A stretch of DNA of 64,000 bases from Saprospiraceae bacterium. Its GTDB lineage: Bacteria > Bacteroidota > Bacteroidia > Chitinophagales > Saprospiraceae. Of the stretch, positions 8,102 through 19,600 are shown in pieces. The position numbers were made by a program, and so were the translations under genes. The notes beneath the pieces were generated by a model. It saw only the letters and a list, made by a program, of their open reading frames with translations, did not search any database and was not told where the DNA came from. The number at the start of each line of letters is the position of its first letter. Within the stretch, counting starts at the first letter, position 1. The stretch covers positions 1 to 64,000 of the forward strand of contig JADKGI010000012.1 of assembly GCA_016722285.1 (NCBI GenBank), written 5' to 3'.

Positions 8102-9527
8102 ATCACTGTTAACCGACTTAAATTATAATTCACCAAATATCACTCGTAAACAACTGACTGTCAATGACCATTGTTTAAGACTTCCTTTAGTACCCCCCAT
8201 ATTTTAAAAGATCGATAATTGAGGACAGGGTGATTTATTTTTTTGTCTTTGTGGCTTTTACATAAGTTCTGCGGCTGTTTTCAACCATCCAGATTACATC
8301 TATAAGGCTTATCATGTGGATCCTGACCAATGCTGCCACTGTAGAGAAGGCTTTTTTTGTTTCAGATTTTACTTTTAGAACCAGGAGTAGTAATTGTGCT
8401 ATCAATGTGCACCATATTTGTGTCTTTATCCGTTTTCTGTTTCTGAATAGAAAAAGTGCAATTGAAAATTTTGTTTCAACTTCTTGAACAGGAGCTCTAT
8501 ATTCCACCTGAGTTTATATATATAAGCGACTTCTTCTCTTTTTATTTCAAAGTTATTGGTGATAAACTCATATACCCTTCCTTTTTCGTCTTTGTATGTG
8601 ACTTTCCTCAAGCACAACGCTTTTTCTTCTCCGTTGTCCTTGTATTTAAGGTGTATGTGTTCTTCTTTTGAGACACCATATTCTGTGTTGTTCAGTTCTT
8701 TACAATATGTTTGTTCTATGATGTCATATACTGCATTTTTCTTCAATCTACATACAAAATTGATCTTCTTGCCTGTAAATTTAGCAAATTGGAGGTAATG
8801 GTTATAGGCCCTGTCAAACACCACCATACTATGCTCCGGGAAGGTTTAGGTATTGAATAAAAGTTTTATCATGACATTTGGCCTCGCTGATCTTTACAAA
8901 CGCAGGGGTATCAGCGTGTTGCATCAATGAGCATATGGACTTTGAGCCCACCTTTCTTCCTGCCGTCATCCTTTGGATTGCGCCCCACACCTTTCATAAT
9001 ATCAGAGAATAGTCTAATGGTACTCGAATCAAAGATAAATAGGTCGCTGAATGATACATTATTAATGCGGCTGACCGACAAAATTGGCTTAAAATGTTGC
9101 AGAAGTTCAAAGTACAGCTTTTCAAAAAACACGTTGTCCCGTTCTCTCAATCCATCACCGGCAGTACTCCTGGCAGGTGACGATTTAAGTCCAAGATGAT
9201 TTAATTTTACCTTGCATTCCCATCATTCCATCACATATTTCACCCATAGAATCACATCTGCTTAATATTCCAAAAAGCATAGTGATCAGTTGTGTCCAAG
9301 CAGGGAATGACCTGTAATGCTTATCTGTTTTGTGGGTTAGTGCTAATATTGAAAACTTATCTTTTGGTATAAAATCAATCAATTGTTTGAAAATTGGCTG
9401 ACCGACTAAATTTTTTGAGTTATCTTTGACTGTCATACTTAGTGTGTTTGGTAGCCAAAAGGTATGACAAAAGGGTTAATCTTTGAGGTTAACCCACCTT
9501 TTTATTTTTAAGTCGGTTAGTAGTGAT
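8102..9527 (-). mobile_element. IS4-family insertion sequence
   Basis: The ends are inverted: the left reads ATCACTGTTAACCGACTTAA and the right, on the other strand, reads ATCACTACTAACCGACTTAA. Inside lies a broken transposase gene on the minus strand. TGCAA duplications flank the element. The 1.43-kb length is normal for an IS4-type element with one transposase gene. It interrupts a short palindromic repeat. Confidence 0.85.
8235..9436 (-). pseudogene. IS4-family transposase, multiply frameshifted
   Basis: Four minus-strand frames give successive parts of one transposase: 9436-9185 (N-terminal DUF4372-like region), 9150-8911 (first catalytic Asp in FIFDSSTIRLF), 8827-8426 (second Asp in VVFDRAYNHY and the Y-R-E-K signature in YKLRWNIELLFKKLK) and 8507-8235 (C-terminal helices). 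The combined length of about 400 residues is normal. At least three frame changes make it non-functional as it stands. Confidence 0.85.
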
Positions 9528-9640
9528 TGCAAATAAAATTTACAATGCCATTAAGATATCGCTTAAAGATTGAAATAATTCTTTGCTAGTTCCAGATGAA
9601 ATTGGAAAACCACTATATGTTGTCAAAACCAAATAGTTCT
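9528..9640. repeat. short palindromic repeat, copy A (right half)
   Basis: This is the continuation of copy A after the IS4 element: AATAAAATTTACAATGCCAT and then AAGATATCGCTTAAAGATTG. It aligns with copy B (10,480-10,560) and copy C (10,645-10,690). It ends inside the last codons of the HTH ORF on the minus strand. Confidence 0.65.
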
Positions 9641-9915
9641 GAATAATACCTGCTCCCACCCTTGATCCTGATTAAGTCCTCATCTCCTATTTTGAGAGTA
9701 AATTCATACTTGACATCATCTGAAAAGCAATAAGTGCGATTTTGAGTGCAATAGTATATAGGAAATCCCACAGACCTCATGTCGCTAATGAGTCGATGCA
9801 CATTGCGCTCACTCATATCCAGTTTTTTTGCAAAGCTGACCGAATCCCCTGTTGATCTTCTTTTGATCAGACCGATCACCCGATCCATAAACTCCACATT
9901 ATCTATCCATTTCAT
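9613..9915 (-). CDS. small HTH DNA-binding protein (WYL/DeoR-type N-terminus)
   Basis: A 100-residue ORF starting MKWIDNVEFMDRVIGLIKRR. It contains a winged-helix-like stretch (SFAKKLDMSERNVHRLISDM) near residues 27-46, then SVGFPIYYCTQNRTYCF, as in the HTH_11 domain of WYL-type regulators. No WYL ligand-binding domain follows, so it is either a short stand-alone regulator or a truncated one. The gene stands alone; its target is unknown. Confidence 0.6.
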   Translation of the reverse strand: MKWIDNVEFMDRVIGLIKRRSTGDSVSFAKKLDMSERNVHRLISDMRSVGFPIYYCTQNRTYCFSDDVKYEFTLKIGDEDLIRIKGGSRYYSELFGFDNI

Positions 9916-10440
9916 GATCCCAAATTTTTATAGTAATTAAATTAGGTTACACATTAAGCCAAGGTAGTCTTGACTTAATAAATTAAAAAAAACAAAGGTG
10001 AAATGAATGTTCCGGATAAACGGGGTTAGTTTTTCTCCTAATATATCATATCCCTGTTGTCAAAAAAAAATATCATGCCTTTTACCATTTAAGTTAAAGG
10101 TAACATTGAACAAAATGGTGCTCTATCGTCACTGTTGAACATAAACCACCAACTATTTTTTTTACAACGGGTGCTAAATATTACTATATAAATTTCAATT
10201 AGTTAAGTTTAAAAATGGGGCATCTTGCTATTCCTGTCTTCCTTTACAAATCAGACCATCCGATACACTCCAGAACAAAGGCGGATGTGTGAAGATGTTT
10301 CTTAACATAATGAATATTTATATCTTAATGTAAATATAAAATAATAATTTATTACATGGTGAAAATATATCTGAATTTTATTCTCACGAGATAGAGTTCC
10401 TGGCCACCCACTTGCACCCATACGATATTTGCGTTTATTG
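9916..10440. other. intergenic region with no gene seen
   Basis: An AT-rich stretch between the HTH ORF and repeat copy B. I see no coding frame, RNA gene or strong hairpin. Confidence 0.5.
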
Positions 10441-10580
10441 GCGTTTCAAATTTCATTTGAAACACACTTTATATATTGTAAATAAAATTTACAATGCCAT
10501 TAAGATGCCGCTTCAGATGGATATAATTTTGTGTTTCTTCCAAATAAATTTGGAAGACCATTATCCTTGGTGCCATCTTT
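10441..10580. repeat. short palindromic repeat, copy B (uninterrupted)
   Basis: It contains the hairpin GTTTCAAAT/ATTTGAAAC (10443-10463), then ACACACTTTATATATTGTAA and the shared ATAAAATTTACAATGCCATT block. It serves as the empty-site reference for the IS4 insertion in copy A. Confidence 0.75.
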
Positions 10581-10608
10581 ATAAATACCAAAACCATTGT
10601 GTCTACAG

Positions 10609-10700
10609 CCGTTTCAAATTTTAATTAAAACGCATGAAGTACATTGCAAATAAAATTTGTTATGCCATTAAGATTTCGTTCCAGATGGATATAAGCTTGA
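10609..10700. repeat. short palindromic repeat, copy C (diverged)
   Basis: It starts CCGTTTCAAATTTTAATTAA, with one mismatch in the hairpin arm, then TTGCAAATAAAATTTGTTAT and CCATTAAGATTTCGTTCCAG. It lies about 170 bp from copy B, so the family is arranged loosely in tandem. Confidence 0.65.
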
Positions 10701-10793
10701 TTAGTGAATGTCTTTTCTACTAGGCTTAAGAAAGTATAAATTTTACTCTCATCTCATAAAATTTCCCGCCAAAAGATTAGGATGAAGTTTAAC

Positions 10794-10828
10794 AAAAAAA
10801 GGTCATTCTGCACTTTTGCAGAATGACC
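10794..10828 (-). terminator. rho-independent terminator of the giant surface gene
   Basis: GGTCATTCTGCA at 10801-10812 pairs perfectly with TGCAGAATGACC at 10817-10828. Read on the minus strand, the stem is followed by seven T residues (10800-10794). It lies about 95 bp downstream of the giant gene's stop codon. Confidence 0.85.
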
Positions 10829-10924
10829 AAATCATCATTAGTTTATAATTTTTTGTTCATAATGTACAAGAGATGATCTGAGATCAATCACTTATTCTGC
10901 ACATCATGACTTCATTGCGTTTAA

Positions 10925-13900
10925 TCACTGTGATATTTTTATCATTTTCTTCATGAAAGACTGGCCATGGCTCTTTATTTCATAAAAATATACACCCGTG
11001 CCATTCAACAAATTGCCCTGAATAACAAACTCACCATTGCCTTTGCCAAAGTATTCAGATCTGTTTATAATCATCTTACCGGTATTGTCAAAGACTTTTA
11101 ACTGTACCATTCCTTCCTGAGGCAAATTGACAGGTATGGATGTAACAGAAGTAAATGGGTTAGGTGTATTCTGTCCGACATGCATTAGTTCTGAAGAATT
11201 GACCGGTACATAAGCAAGCTTCAGATTATTTTCTGATAAATCGATGCCATAATACTCGCTATTGACAATGTCAGATGTCAGATAGATCGAAGAAGAAATC
11301 TGTCCATCATCGATACATTCAAATTCCAACAGGAACAGGACTTTTTCCATGACATCGATCTCCTGATTTATGCTATTCCAACTGAATAGGATAGTACCTT
11401 CATCACTGATGTTTCGATAAGATTCCTGTGTTATATTGATAACTCCAGGTATCATTTTTTTGAAGATCATTTTTTTATTGTCATAATCGAAAGCACCTTG
11501 AATGCCTGATATACCATTTATATTTTGTGTGGTCACAGGTACAAGTATAGTTTGCGCCTTGCTAAACTTTCTGTCATCAATATTAAGTATTCCTGAAAAC
11601 CTCCTTGGCTCCACGGCTTCTTCATTGAAATTTGCAACTGCAGAAGTATTGATATCTCCTGTTTTTACAGCTATGAAGTCATTGAACATCTGATCTCCTG
11701 TTTTTTTATTCAGGAAAATGGATTCACTTAATCCCCAAGGCTGATCCGGATCAGATATCGCCTGTCCTTTACCATAGAATCTCCATGAAGTATTCTTTGG
11801 AAACTGTTCATAAAATCCTAAAATCAGTTTTCTGATTTCTACTAAGTCACCTGCAGTTACTTTATTATCATTATTAGCATCTGCTGCCAGGTACTGGTAT
11901 GGACTTGTAAATGGTTTGACACCCAGGATGTGTTGTTGAATCATCACCAAATCAAGCGTTGAGATTCCATTGAGATGATTGTCATTTTTCTCTGGTTTGA
12001 TCAGATACCCTGATGAGGCAGAAAGCTGATTAAAGGTAAAACTTCCTTTGTTATCTGTTTTCAGCATCTTATTGATAGTCGTACCTTCATCTGAGAGATA
12101 AACAGGGACAGCGTTCATCATCGCATCTTTTTCCGTGCTAATATGCCCACCAATACTCAAAGGAGAAGTAGTTGGAGTACAAGCTGCATTCTTCTGAATG
12201 ATTATATTGACTGTACAATACTCAAAATTCCTTGCCTGATCCCATACGTACATTTTAAGCGAACGGTGGATGGTATCTTTTCCTTCCGGAAAGTCAGCAC
12301 ATGTAAATACCTGCGTTGAATCAGCAGCTGATACCGGATAGTTTTCAACAAAAGAAAACTTCAACGGACCTGGACAGTTATCACTTGAGCCTTTATCAAA
12401 ATTTCTCGCATTGATACTTACCATACCTGCTGATGGCATCACCACGGTAGTAAGGGCTGACAGACAATACGGAGATGGTTTCTTATTGTCTCTTATGGTA
12501 AATGTATAGGTCTTAGTCTCTAAATTACCACATTGATCTTCGGCTGTCCATGTGATTTCATAGCTACCGGATTCATAAGAACCACTGGCATTAAGTGACC
12601 CACCTGTTCCGGAGCCTGATCTGTAAACCACATTATCTTTTTTGACAATGAATGACCACTTTAAGGCAGCTGTAGATGAAGGAGAGCAATCAGATGCCGT
12701 CTCTTTTAATTCTATCAGGCCTCCACACTCACTACCTGTCATTTGGTAAGTTCTGCCCATATTAGTCATTGTTATCACAGGCTTGGTTGTATCCACCACC
12801 TTTATTAGTTGCGTGTATGTCCATTGGTTGATACCTTCTACGGGTGATGACGGCCATCTGTATGTAATCGGGTCTCCTTCTGTTCTGAATTTGCACCAAT
12901 CCACAACTGTCCATTTCCTCATTATTTTGTAACAGACACCATCCACATTTGAATATACCTGGTCCACAAAGTTTGATGAAACGTGACTGCAGTTAACATT
13001 ATTATACACGGGTTTTCCTGTTTTCGAAGGATCGGTGTCTGTGTTAATACAGCCATCAATTGACTTTGTGCCTACTTCTGCCCATGAAGGACCATTATAC
13101 GGCAAAGCATTTTTAACTGTTATAGCTTGTGTACACGTTTTACTATTTCCGGCTTTGTCGCTTACCTTGTAAGTTCTGTATATGATACCTTCGCCACAGG
13201 TATTAAGCGAACCGCTGTTAGTCCAAATCAGGCTTACATTAGAGCAATTATCATCATAATATGCTCCAGTAGTAGATGGGGTACGTTTTACAGGAATACC
13301 AGTAACTATCGCAGACGTATCAGCTCCGCAGCTAAGCGTAAGATCTGGAGGGCATGTCAGGGTCGGTTGTATTTTATCCTGTGTTTCCACATTGACCATG
13401 CACACATTTGTATTACCACTCTTGTCTGTTACTTTCAGTTCTACCTGCACAAGTCTGCCGGGATCATCACAACAAAGGTCAATGAAGCTATTCCATTCGG
13501 TTGTACTTTGATCACAACCTGGCGTCATTCTTCTCACCTGAAGTGTTATTTCTGAGCAGTTGTCATAACTTCCTTCATCAAACGAATTGGTATAAACTCT
13601 GGCCTTGCCATCGGCTGAAAGCGTAACTACAGTATATTCATCACACACAGCTACAGGGGCAGTTCCATCTGATACGGTAATTTTTACATATTTTGAATGG
13701 CTGTTTCCGCAAGGGTCAGTCATTGTGTATTTTAGCCAGGTACAACCAACAGGCAGCCCTGATATACGCCACTTACCAGCATTTGGTCCGGAAAGAATTT
13801 TCTCGGACTTTGTTTCAGGTCCTGAGAAATATACATATGGATCTGGCAATGGAGTATTGGAACATGAAGGATCAAGACGGAATTGCACAGTATAAGTGTG

Positions 13901-15985
13901 CCCTGTTGTACCTGAACAATCGGATATATTGATCGGGTCAGGAGCGATAAATGTAGATGTACATGAGTAAGGCTCTGTAATAACAGGTGGTATAGATGGA
14001 ATATCAAAATTTGGCCCCTGGTCATCAATGATTTTTATGACCTGATACTCAATTCTGGTAATTCGGGTACACCAATCCATAATCGTCCACTTCCTGATGA
14101 TGATTTTACTGCCTGCGCATTTACCTGCTGTGACTTCATCGGAGAAAGTGATCTGGATTTTGCAAATTCCATTATTATACAGACCGGTATTCAACGGATT
14201 TCCACCACTGAAATAAGGGCTTCCCGTTTCATGGGGATCAGGGTAACTATTCTTTACGCCAAGTTCCCAATCATATGAGCAGCTAAGCGGTGCATTGTTC
14301 CCATCCGCCCCGTCATAACTTTTTGGTATAAGGATATCGTAAATATTGGCTTTTTTGTAATATATTTTTCTCTCACAGATATTTGACAAGTTATTTGAAC
14401 TGTCTATTGCCTGGTATTTAATAAATCTTACTGCTATTGTATCTCCGACGCAGCTTCCATAAGGTATAGTATAATCCTCAAGCACATATACTGGCACATT
14501 TGTCGTACAATTGTCAATAGCTTGTGGTAAATAAGGCGGCTTGCTGAAATCAAGTGTATCGTAGCAATTGATCAGTGTATCCGGTTGACACAGGATGACA
14601 GGATGTAATTTATCTTCTACAAATATCTGTCCCCAGCATGAATTTCCGGAACAGTTGTCAAATATCTGAACTGTCCATAATTTATTGATAAATGAAGAAT
14701 TTATAACGCTCCCTATCGGCTGGTTTTGGCCATTCAACACCTGAACAGAAAACATAGTATGACTATATTCACCTTTCAGAATCATATCATATGTGATATC
14801 CAGATTGCAATCATCACCCATGGATATATTGACGAGTTTATTACATGCCAGCCCGACATCGCTACCGAATAGTACTTGGACTGGTAAGCTGGCTGTACTG
14901 TCCTGGCAGGCAAGTCCATAATTGGCATATATGACTACCCGATAAGATTTACCAGAGGTTGTGACATTATTTATGATTAGAGTTGCACTATTTCCATTTG
15001 GATTTATATCTGTAAAATTGCCAGGAGTCGTTTCTTCCTGCCATTGGTAATAAAGACCTGGTCCTGTTGCCGTTACACTTAGTGTTGCATTTTGAGTCTC
15101 ACAAACATTTGCATTGACAGGTTGTATTGTAATTACAGGTTTGATTGTTGATGATATATTATATGTTATAGTTAAAGTATCGCCCAGACAGTCTATTCCT
15201 GCCTCATAAGTACCATTATTATTGCTGTCAAAATATGGTACAATGGTCTGAGTTAGGTTACCGAATGTGCCACTTGACAGACTATATGGGCCATATATAT
15301 TTGCAAAAAATGATGGATCCAAGTCATTCTGTGGTCTTGGCACTGTCACAGGAATTGCATTGTACGTCACATTATTTGTACCGGAAGTTATTTCTTCCAG
15401 AAATCGTACTTGGGAACCCGGATTGCCGGAATAATTACTGAATGTTACCGAACCACCCGTGCACATATTCAAAGTTACAGAAGCAGGTCCTGAATTATTA
15501 TTTACAAGTTGAGCAGACCCTCCTGTTACCATAGCGGTAAAAGCAAATGTTGGTTTAGGACTTACTGTAACGAGATAAATGATAGTATCTCCTTTACATT
15601 CGGTCGGATCAGGTATATTGTCTCCATTAGTGTCGGTAAAAGCAAAAAACTTGAGACTTAAAGTGCCGGCAACCATAGGATTAATCAACGAGGCTGTCGC
15701 CATTGAATTAGCAAATGCGCCAGGCAGAGCAGTTCCAGCAGCAACCCATGGTGATACAGTTGCACCGTTACCTGTTATTATCTGTCTGATTTTAATATTT
15801 GGACCTCCGCCAGAAGCGATAATAAAGGAATCAATTTTAAGATTGTTATTTACTCCGTTGCAAACACCAATAAAGATAGTATCATTGACACCATTATTAT
15901 TCGTTATGATTTGAGCACTATTTATCGTTGTTTTTAAAGACAGGGTGGCAGTTACTGCATAAGTGATGGTAACAGAGTCGCCCAA
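10925..15985 (-). CDS. C-terminal segment: HYR/Ig-like domains, dockerin-like, cohesin-like, T9SS tail
   Basis: A 1,686-residue open segment. It starts with Ig-like repeats bounded by Cys pairs (DGTAPVAVCDEY, QDKIQPTLTCPPDLTLSCG, TTKPVITM) that resemble HYR domains of bacterial surface proteins. Near 11,800-11,990 a dockerin-like pair follows: LNGISTLDLVMIQQHILG and AADANNDNKVTAGDLVEIRK. At about 11,200-11,600 there is a cohesin-like beta domain (ILVPVTTQNINGISGIQGAF). The end is a typical T9SS sorting tail with QNTPNPFTSVTSIPVNLP and the terminal KKMIKISQ. The apparent start is only where the frame reopens after the damaged patch at 16.0-16.4 kb. Confidence 0.85.
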   Translation of the reverse strand: MGDSVTITYAVTATLSLKTTINSAQIITNNNGVNDTIFIGVCNGVNNNLKIDSFIIASGGGPNIKIRQIITGNGATVSPWVAAGTALPGAFANSMATASLINPMVAGTLSLKFFAFTDTNGDNIPDPTECKGDTIIYLVTVSPKPTFAFTAMVTGGSAQLVNNNSGPASVTLNMCTGGSVTFSNYSGNPGSQVRFLEEITSGTNNVTYNAIPVTVPRPQNDLDPSFFANIYGPYSLSSGTFGNLTQTIVPYFDSNNNGTYEAGIDCLGDTLTITYNISSTIKPVITIQPVNANVCETQNATLSVTATGPGLYYQWQEETTPGNFTDINPNGNSATLIINNVTTSGKSYRVVIYANYGLACQDSTASLPVQVLFGSDVGLACNKLVNISMGDDCNLDITYDMILKGEYSHTMFSVQVLNGQNQPIGSVINSSFINKLWTVQIFDNCSGNSCWGQIFVEDKLHPVILCQPDTLINCYDTLDFSKPPYLPQAIDNCTTNVPVYVLEDYTIPYGSCVGDTIAVRFIKYQAIDSSNNLSNICERKIYYKKANIYDILIPKSYDGADGNNAPLSCSYDWELGVKNSYPDPHETGSPYFSGGNPLNTGLYNNGICKIQITFSDEVTAGKCAGSKIIIRKWTIMDWCTRITRIEYQVIKIIDDQGPNFDIPSIPPVITEPYSCTSTFIAPDPINISDCSGTTGHTYTVQFRLDPSCSNTPLPDPYVYFSGPETKSEKILSGPNAGKWRISGLPVGCTWLKYTMTDPCGNSHSKYVKITVSDGTAPVAVCDEYTVVTLSADGKARVYTNSFDEGSYDNCSEITLQVRRMTPGCDQSTTEWNSFIDLCCDDPGRLVQVELKVTDKSGNTNVCMVNVETQDKIQPTLTCPPDLTLSCGADTSAIVTGIPVKRTPSTTGAYYDDNCSNVSLIWTNSGSLNTCGEGIIYRTYKVSDKAGNSKTCTQAITVKNALPYNGPSWAEVGTKSIDGCINTDTDPSKTGKPVYNNVNCSHVSSNFVDQVYSNVDGVCYKIMRKWTVVDWCKFRTEGDPITYRWPSSPVEGINQWTYTQLIKVVDTTKPVITMTNMGRTYQMTGSECGGLIELKETASDCSPSSTAALKWSFIVKKDNVVYRSGSGTGGSLNASGSYESGSYEITWTAEDQCGNLETKTYTFTIRDNKKPSPYCLSALTTVVMPSAGMVSINARNFDKGSSDNCPGPLKFSFVENYPVSAADSTQVFTCADFPEGKDTIHRSLKMYVWDQARNFEYCTVNIIIQKNAACTPTTSPLSIGGHISTEKDAMMNAVPVYLSDEGTTINKMLKTDNKGSFTFNQLSASSGYLIKPEKNDNHLNGISTLDLVMIQQHILGVKPFTSPYQYLAADANNDNKVTAGDLVEIRKLILGFYEQFPKNTSWRFYGKGQAISDPDQPWGLSESIFLNKKTGDQMFNDFIAVKTGDINTSAVANFNEEAVEPRRFSGILNIDDRKFSKAQTILVPVTTQNINGISGIQGAFDYDNKKMIFKKMIPGVINITQESYRNISDEGTILFSWNSINQEIDVMEKVLFLLEFECIDDGQISSSIYLTSDIVNSEYYGIDLSENNLKLAYVPVNSSELMHVGQNTPNPFTSVTSIPVNLPQEGMVQLKVFDNTGKMIINRSEYFGKGNGEFVIQGNLLNGTGVYFYEIKSHGQSFMKKMIKISQ

Positions 15986-16019
15986 ACATTCTCCTGAGTC
16001 AAAACCACCATTACTATTT

Positions 16020-16682
16020 ACATCATTGTAAATGGTTTACTGTGTATGTTCCGACAGCTGCATCAAATTGACCAGATGTAATTGTGCCATTGCTCGCGGG
16101 AACACCATTAAATAATAACCCTCCTCCTGTTGGTGCGGCAACTTTGTATCTGCTTTGACATCACTGTGCGCAAGATTTAACAAATCATAATTACCTCCAT
16201 CGCATACACTACTGTTGCATTTTCTTAGGTCATCCATTCCGTTCTATTGATGCTTATAGAAGAGTTTCACCTAAGTCAAATTTAACAATTGGCGCCGCAT
16301 TAATATGAAAATTGATGTGATTGAAGTAAGACAACCCGGGAAAGCAGGATTTACTATGTCAGTACTAGTGTTATTTACAAAAGTCTCCTTTAAATATACC
16401 AACTAAAGGTAAGTTGATACCTGAAGGTAATGTATCTGGATTTATTCTATTGAGCTGATTGCCATTGATATAGAATGTGTCACTGCCCATAAATCCTGTG
16501 AGTTCTTGTAAGTCAAGAGTTACTATTGGATCGGTCTCGCAATATTGTGCCTGAATGACAGGGTCAAATGCAACAACCGGATATTTGCAGATATTGGATA
16601 CTGATAGTTGAACATTACCAGGTGTTCCAATGGCATTGGGCCCTTCTACAATAATCGCATACCCTGAACTGTCGGCATGCAT
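16020..16682 (-). pseudogene. heavily damaged patch of the giant surface gene
   Basis: Open frames at 16371-16682 and 16037-16237 are short pieces of the same gene. Recognisable residues appear in changing frames: MHADSSGYAIIVEG, then SVCDGGNYDLLNLAHSDV, then AAPTGGGLLFNGVPASNGTI and SGQFDAAVGTYTVN. The same kind of text occurs intact in the segment at 16,646-20,212. At least six small indels are needed within about 350 bp to restore one frame, the densest damage in the window. Confidence 0.7.
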
Positions 16683-19600
16683 AAATGCTTTTCATGAACT
16701 CCTGATTGAAATGTCAGAAGATCATTGGTATTAATACCCATAGGCAAGAGACCTGTGCCAGCTAATCTATCTATGTAAACCACTGTCCAGGTTTCGCCGG
16801 CCATAGTCGGAGATATCGAAACCACTTCACCAAATGTACCGTCTTTTGCGCCATTTGCACTTTGGTCGTTTTTACAAACACATGGATCATTGATACCATA
16901 ATCGTTTACAATAGCGAAATTTGCACAATTCAGCACAGTTATTGTGTCAATAGCAGTTCCTGTACAGCCACTATTATCAGTAACAGTATAGGTGATATAT
17001 ACGTCACCAGGAGTTACACCTTTTATTTCTGCCGTTCCGTCATTGTTGTTTGTAATTGCTACTGTTCCTGGACCACTTTGTGACCATCCATGACTTGAAT
17101 ACATACCTGAGCCTCCGACTGGTAATCCTGTGATGGTAAAAGTACTGTCGGAGCAGATATAGTCATATCCTGAAATAGTGGCGGTAGGTGAAGTCTGGAT
17201 GTTGACAGCAACTGTATCGGTGCAACCATTGACAGTCCATACATATTTGTAGGTAGCAATAATGGTAAATCCAGAGATAGTTGTACTATTGTTGCCAGGA
17301 GCATTAATGGTGGTACTTGAAGGATTTCCTGCAGCTTCAGTCCATGTTCCGGTTCCTATTGCCGCCATGGTGGCTGTGCCATTGATGCATGCTCCCAGAT
17401 CCGGGCCGGCATCAGGTGTAGCAGAGACATTGTATATTTGGGTAATTGTATCTCCAAGGCAATCGCCGGCATCGTACATATTATTGTTATTACTGTCATA
17501 ATATGGAACAAATGTTTGAGTTACTGTACCGGAAGTGCCACTTACCAGTCCATATGGACCATATAATACATTGGCAAAAAATGCACTCGTCTGATCATTG
17601 GTTGGACCAGGCGCAGTGATTGCTACATTATTATAAGTTACATTGGTAGCTGTTACTACTTTTTCAAGGATTCTAACTTGTGAAGCCGGGATGCTCGAAT
17701 ATCCACTCATGGTGAAAGATTCGCCCTGGCAGAAGTTAAGCGTTACAGTAGCAGGACCGGAATTATTGTTGCCTACTTGTGGTGTCTTTCCCGTCACTGT
17801 GGCCGCGAAAGTAAAGGTAGGTTTTGGATTGACTGTGACGGTATATATAATACTGTCATTTCCACATTCTCCCACATCCAGTATATTGTTATTATTGCTG
17901 TCAAAGAAAACTTTGAATTTCATAACAAGTGTACCATTCATGGTAGGGTCAATCAATGACACATTTCTCGAAAATGCAGGTGAATAGCCAGCCACAGGGC
18001 TTATACCGTTGGCAGGAGTAAATACTACATTGCTTAATGAAAATTCCTGAATAACCTTTACTGAGTCATCCATCAGAATTCCGGCGGCATCCACAAATTG
18101 AGTAAAGAAAAGATTGTCATTTGTTGAATTACATACCGAGAATGACCCTGTTTCGGGCGTGCCATTATAATCATTGGTTAGTTGAACCCCATTTATGGTA
18201 GTTTGTAGTACAGGTATCGGGTTAGCTATATATGTTATTGTAATCGGATCTCCGGCGCAGTCGCCGGCGTCAAGCATCATATTGCTATTCACATCATTGT
18301 ATGGTGTGATTACCTGTATTACCTGGCCTGCTATGGCAGGGTTATCCAATGTGATAGTATATGAAGTTTGAGCTCCATCAAAAGTGGTAGCACTTATGTC
18401 TGCATTTCCGGCCGTATTTCCATTAAATTTCATTCCGCCGCCTGTAGTTGAAACGACAATATTATATCTATTGGCTGGGTTACTGTGAGTTAGAGCAGAT
18501 AATGAATATGTACCACCGTCACAGACCTCTACAGTAGATGCTTCACTGGCATCTGTCCTTCCATTATTAACATTTGATACATTTGAGCCACCAATGGTAA
18601 AACTGAAGGTGGGTGCAGAATTGATAGTTATAGAGAAACTATTTTCGTCTGTACAATTAGGAGCAGTACCTGTTTCAGCGTATATGTATATTGTTTGAGG
18701 GGAAGTAATAGAGTTTCCAGCCGACAATGGAGTTCCAGTACCACCAGACCCTGTGAAATAGCTTCCAACAGTTAAGGATGGAAGAATGTAATTATCACAA
18801 ATAGTCACGTCTGAAAGATTGTCAACTACTGGAGTGGTGTTAATTGTAACCATAAAACTATTTTCATCCGTACAATTAGGCGTAGTACCTGTTTCAGCAT
18901 ATATGTATATTGTTTGAGAGGTAGTAATGGAGTTTCCAGCCGACAATGCAGTCCCAGTGCCACCAGAGCCTGTATAATAGTTTCCAACAGACAATACTGG
19001 AAGAGTGTAACTATCACAAATAGTCACGTCTGAAAGATTGTCAACTACAGGAGTGGTATTAATATTAACTATAAAACTATTTTCATCTGTACAATTAGGT
19101 GTAGTACCTGTTTCGGCATATATGTAAATTGTTTGAGAGGCTGTAATACTGTTTCCAGCCGACAAAGCAGTTCCTGTACCACCAGAGCCTGTATAATAGT
19201 TTCCAACAGACAATACTGGAAGAGTGTAACTATCACAAATAGTCACGTCTGAAAGATTGTCAACTACAGGAGTGGTGTTAATTGTAACCATAAAACTATT
19301 TTCATCCGTACAATTAGGCGTAGTACCTGTTTCAGCATATATGTATATTGTTTGAGAGGTAGTAATGGAGTTTCCAGCCGACAATGCAGTCCCAGTGCCA
19401 CCAGAGCCTGTATAATAGTTTCCAACAGACAATACTGGAAGAGTGTAACTATCACAAATAGTCACGTCTGAAAGATTGTCAACTACAGGAGTGGTATTAA
19501 TATTAACTATAAAACTATTTTCATCTGTACAATTAGGTGTAGTACCTGTTTCGGCATATATGTAAATTGTTTGAGAGGCTGTAATACTGTTTCCAGCCGA

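Noticed and set aside
10412..10624. Plus-strand 70-codon ORF over repeat copies B and C
   Set aside because: It is a translation of the palindromic repeat and does not stay open in the other copies.
12900..14100. Long plus-strand frames opposite the first giant gene
   Set aside because: They are antisense shadows of a segment with clear Ig-like domains and a sorting tail on the minus strand.
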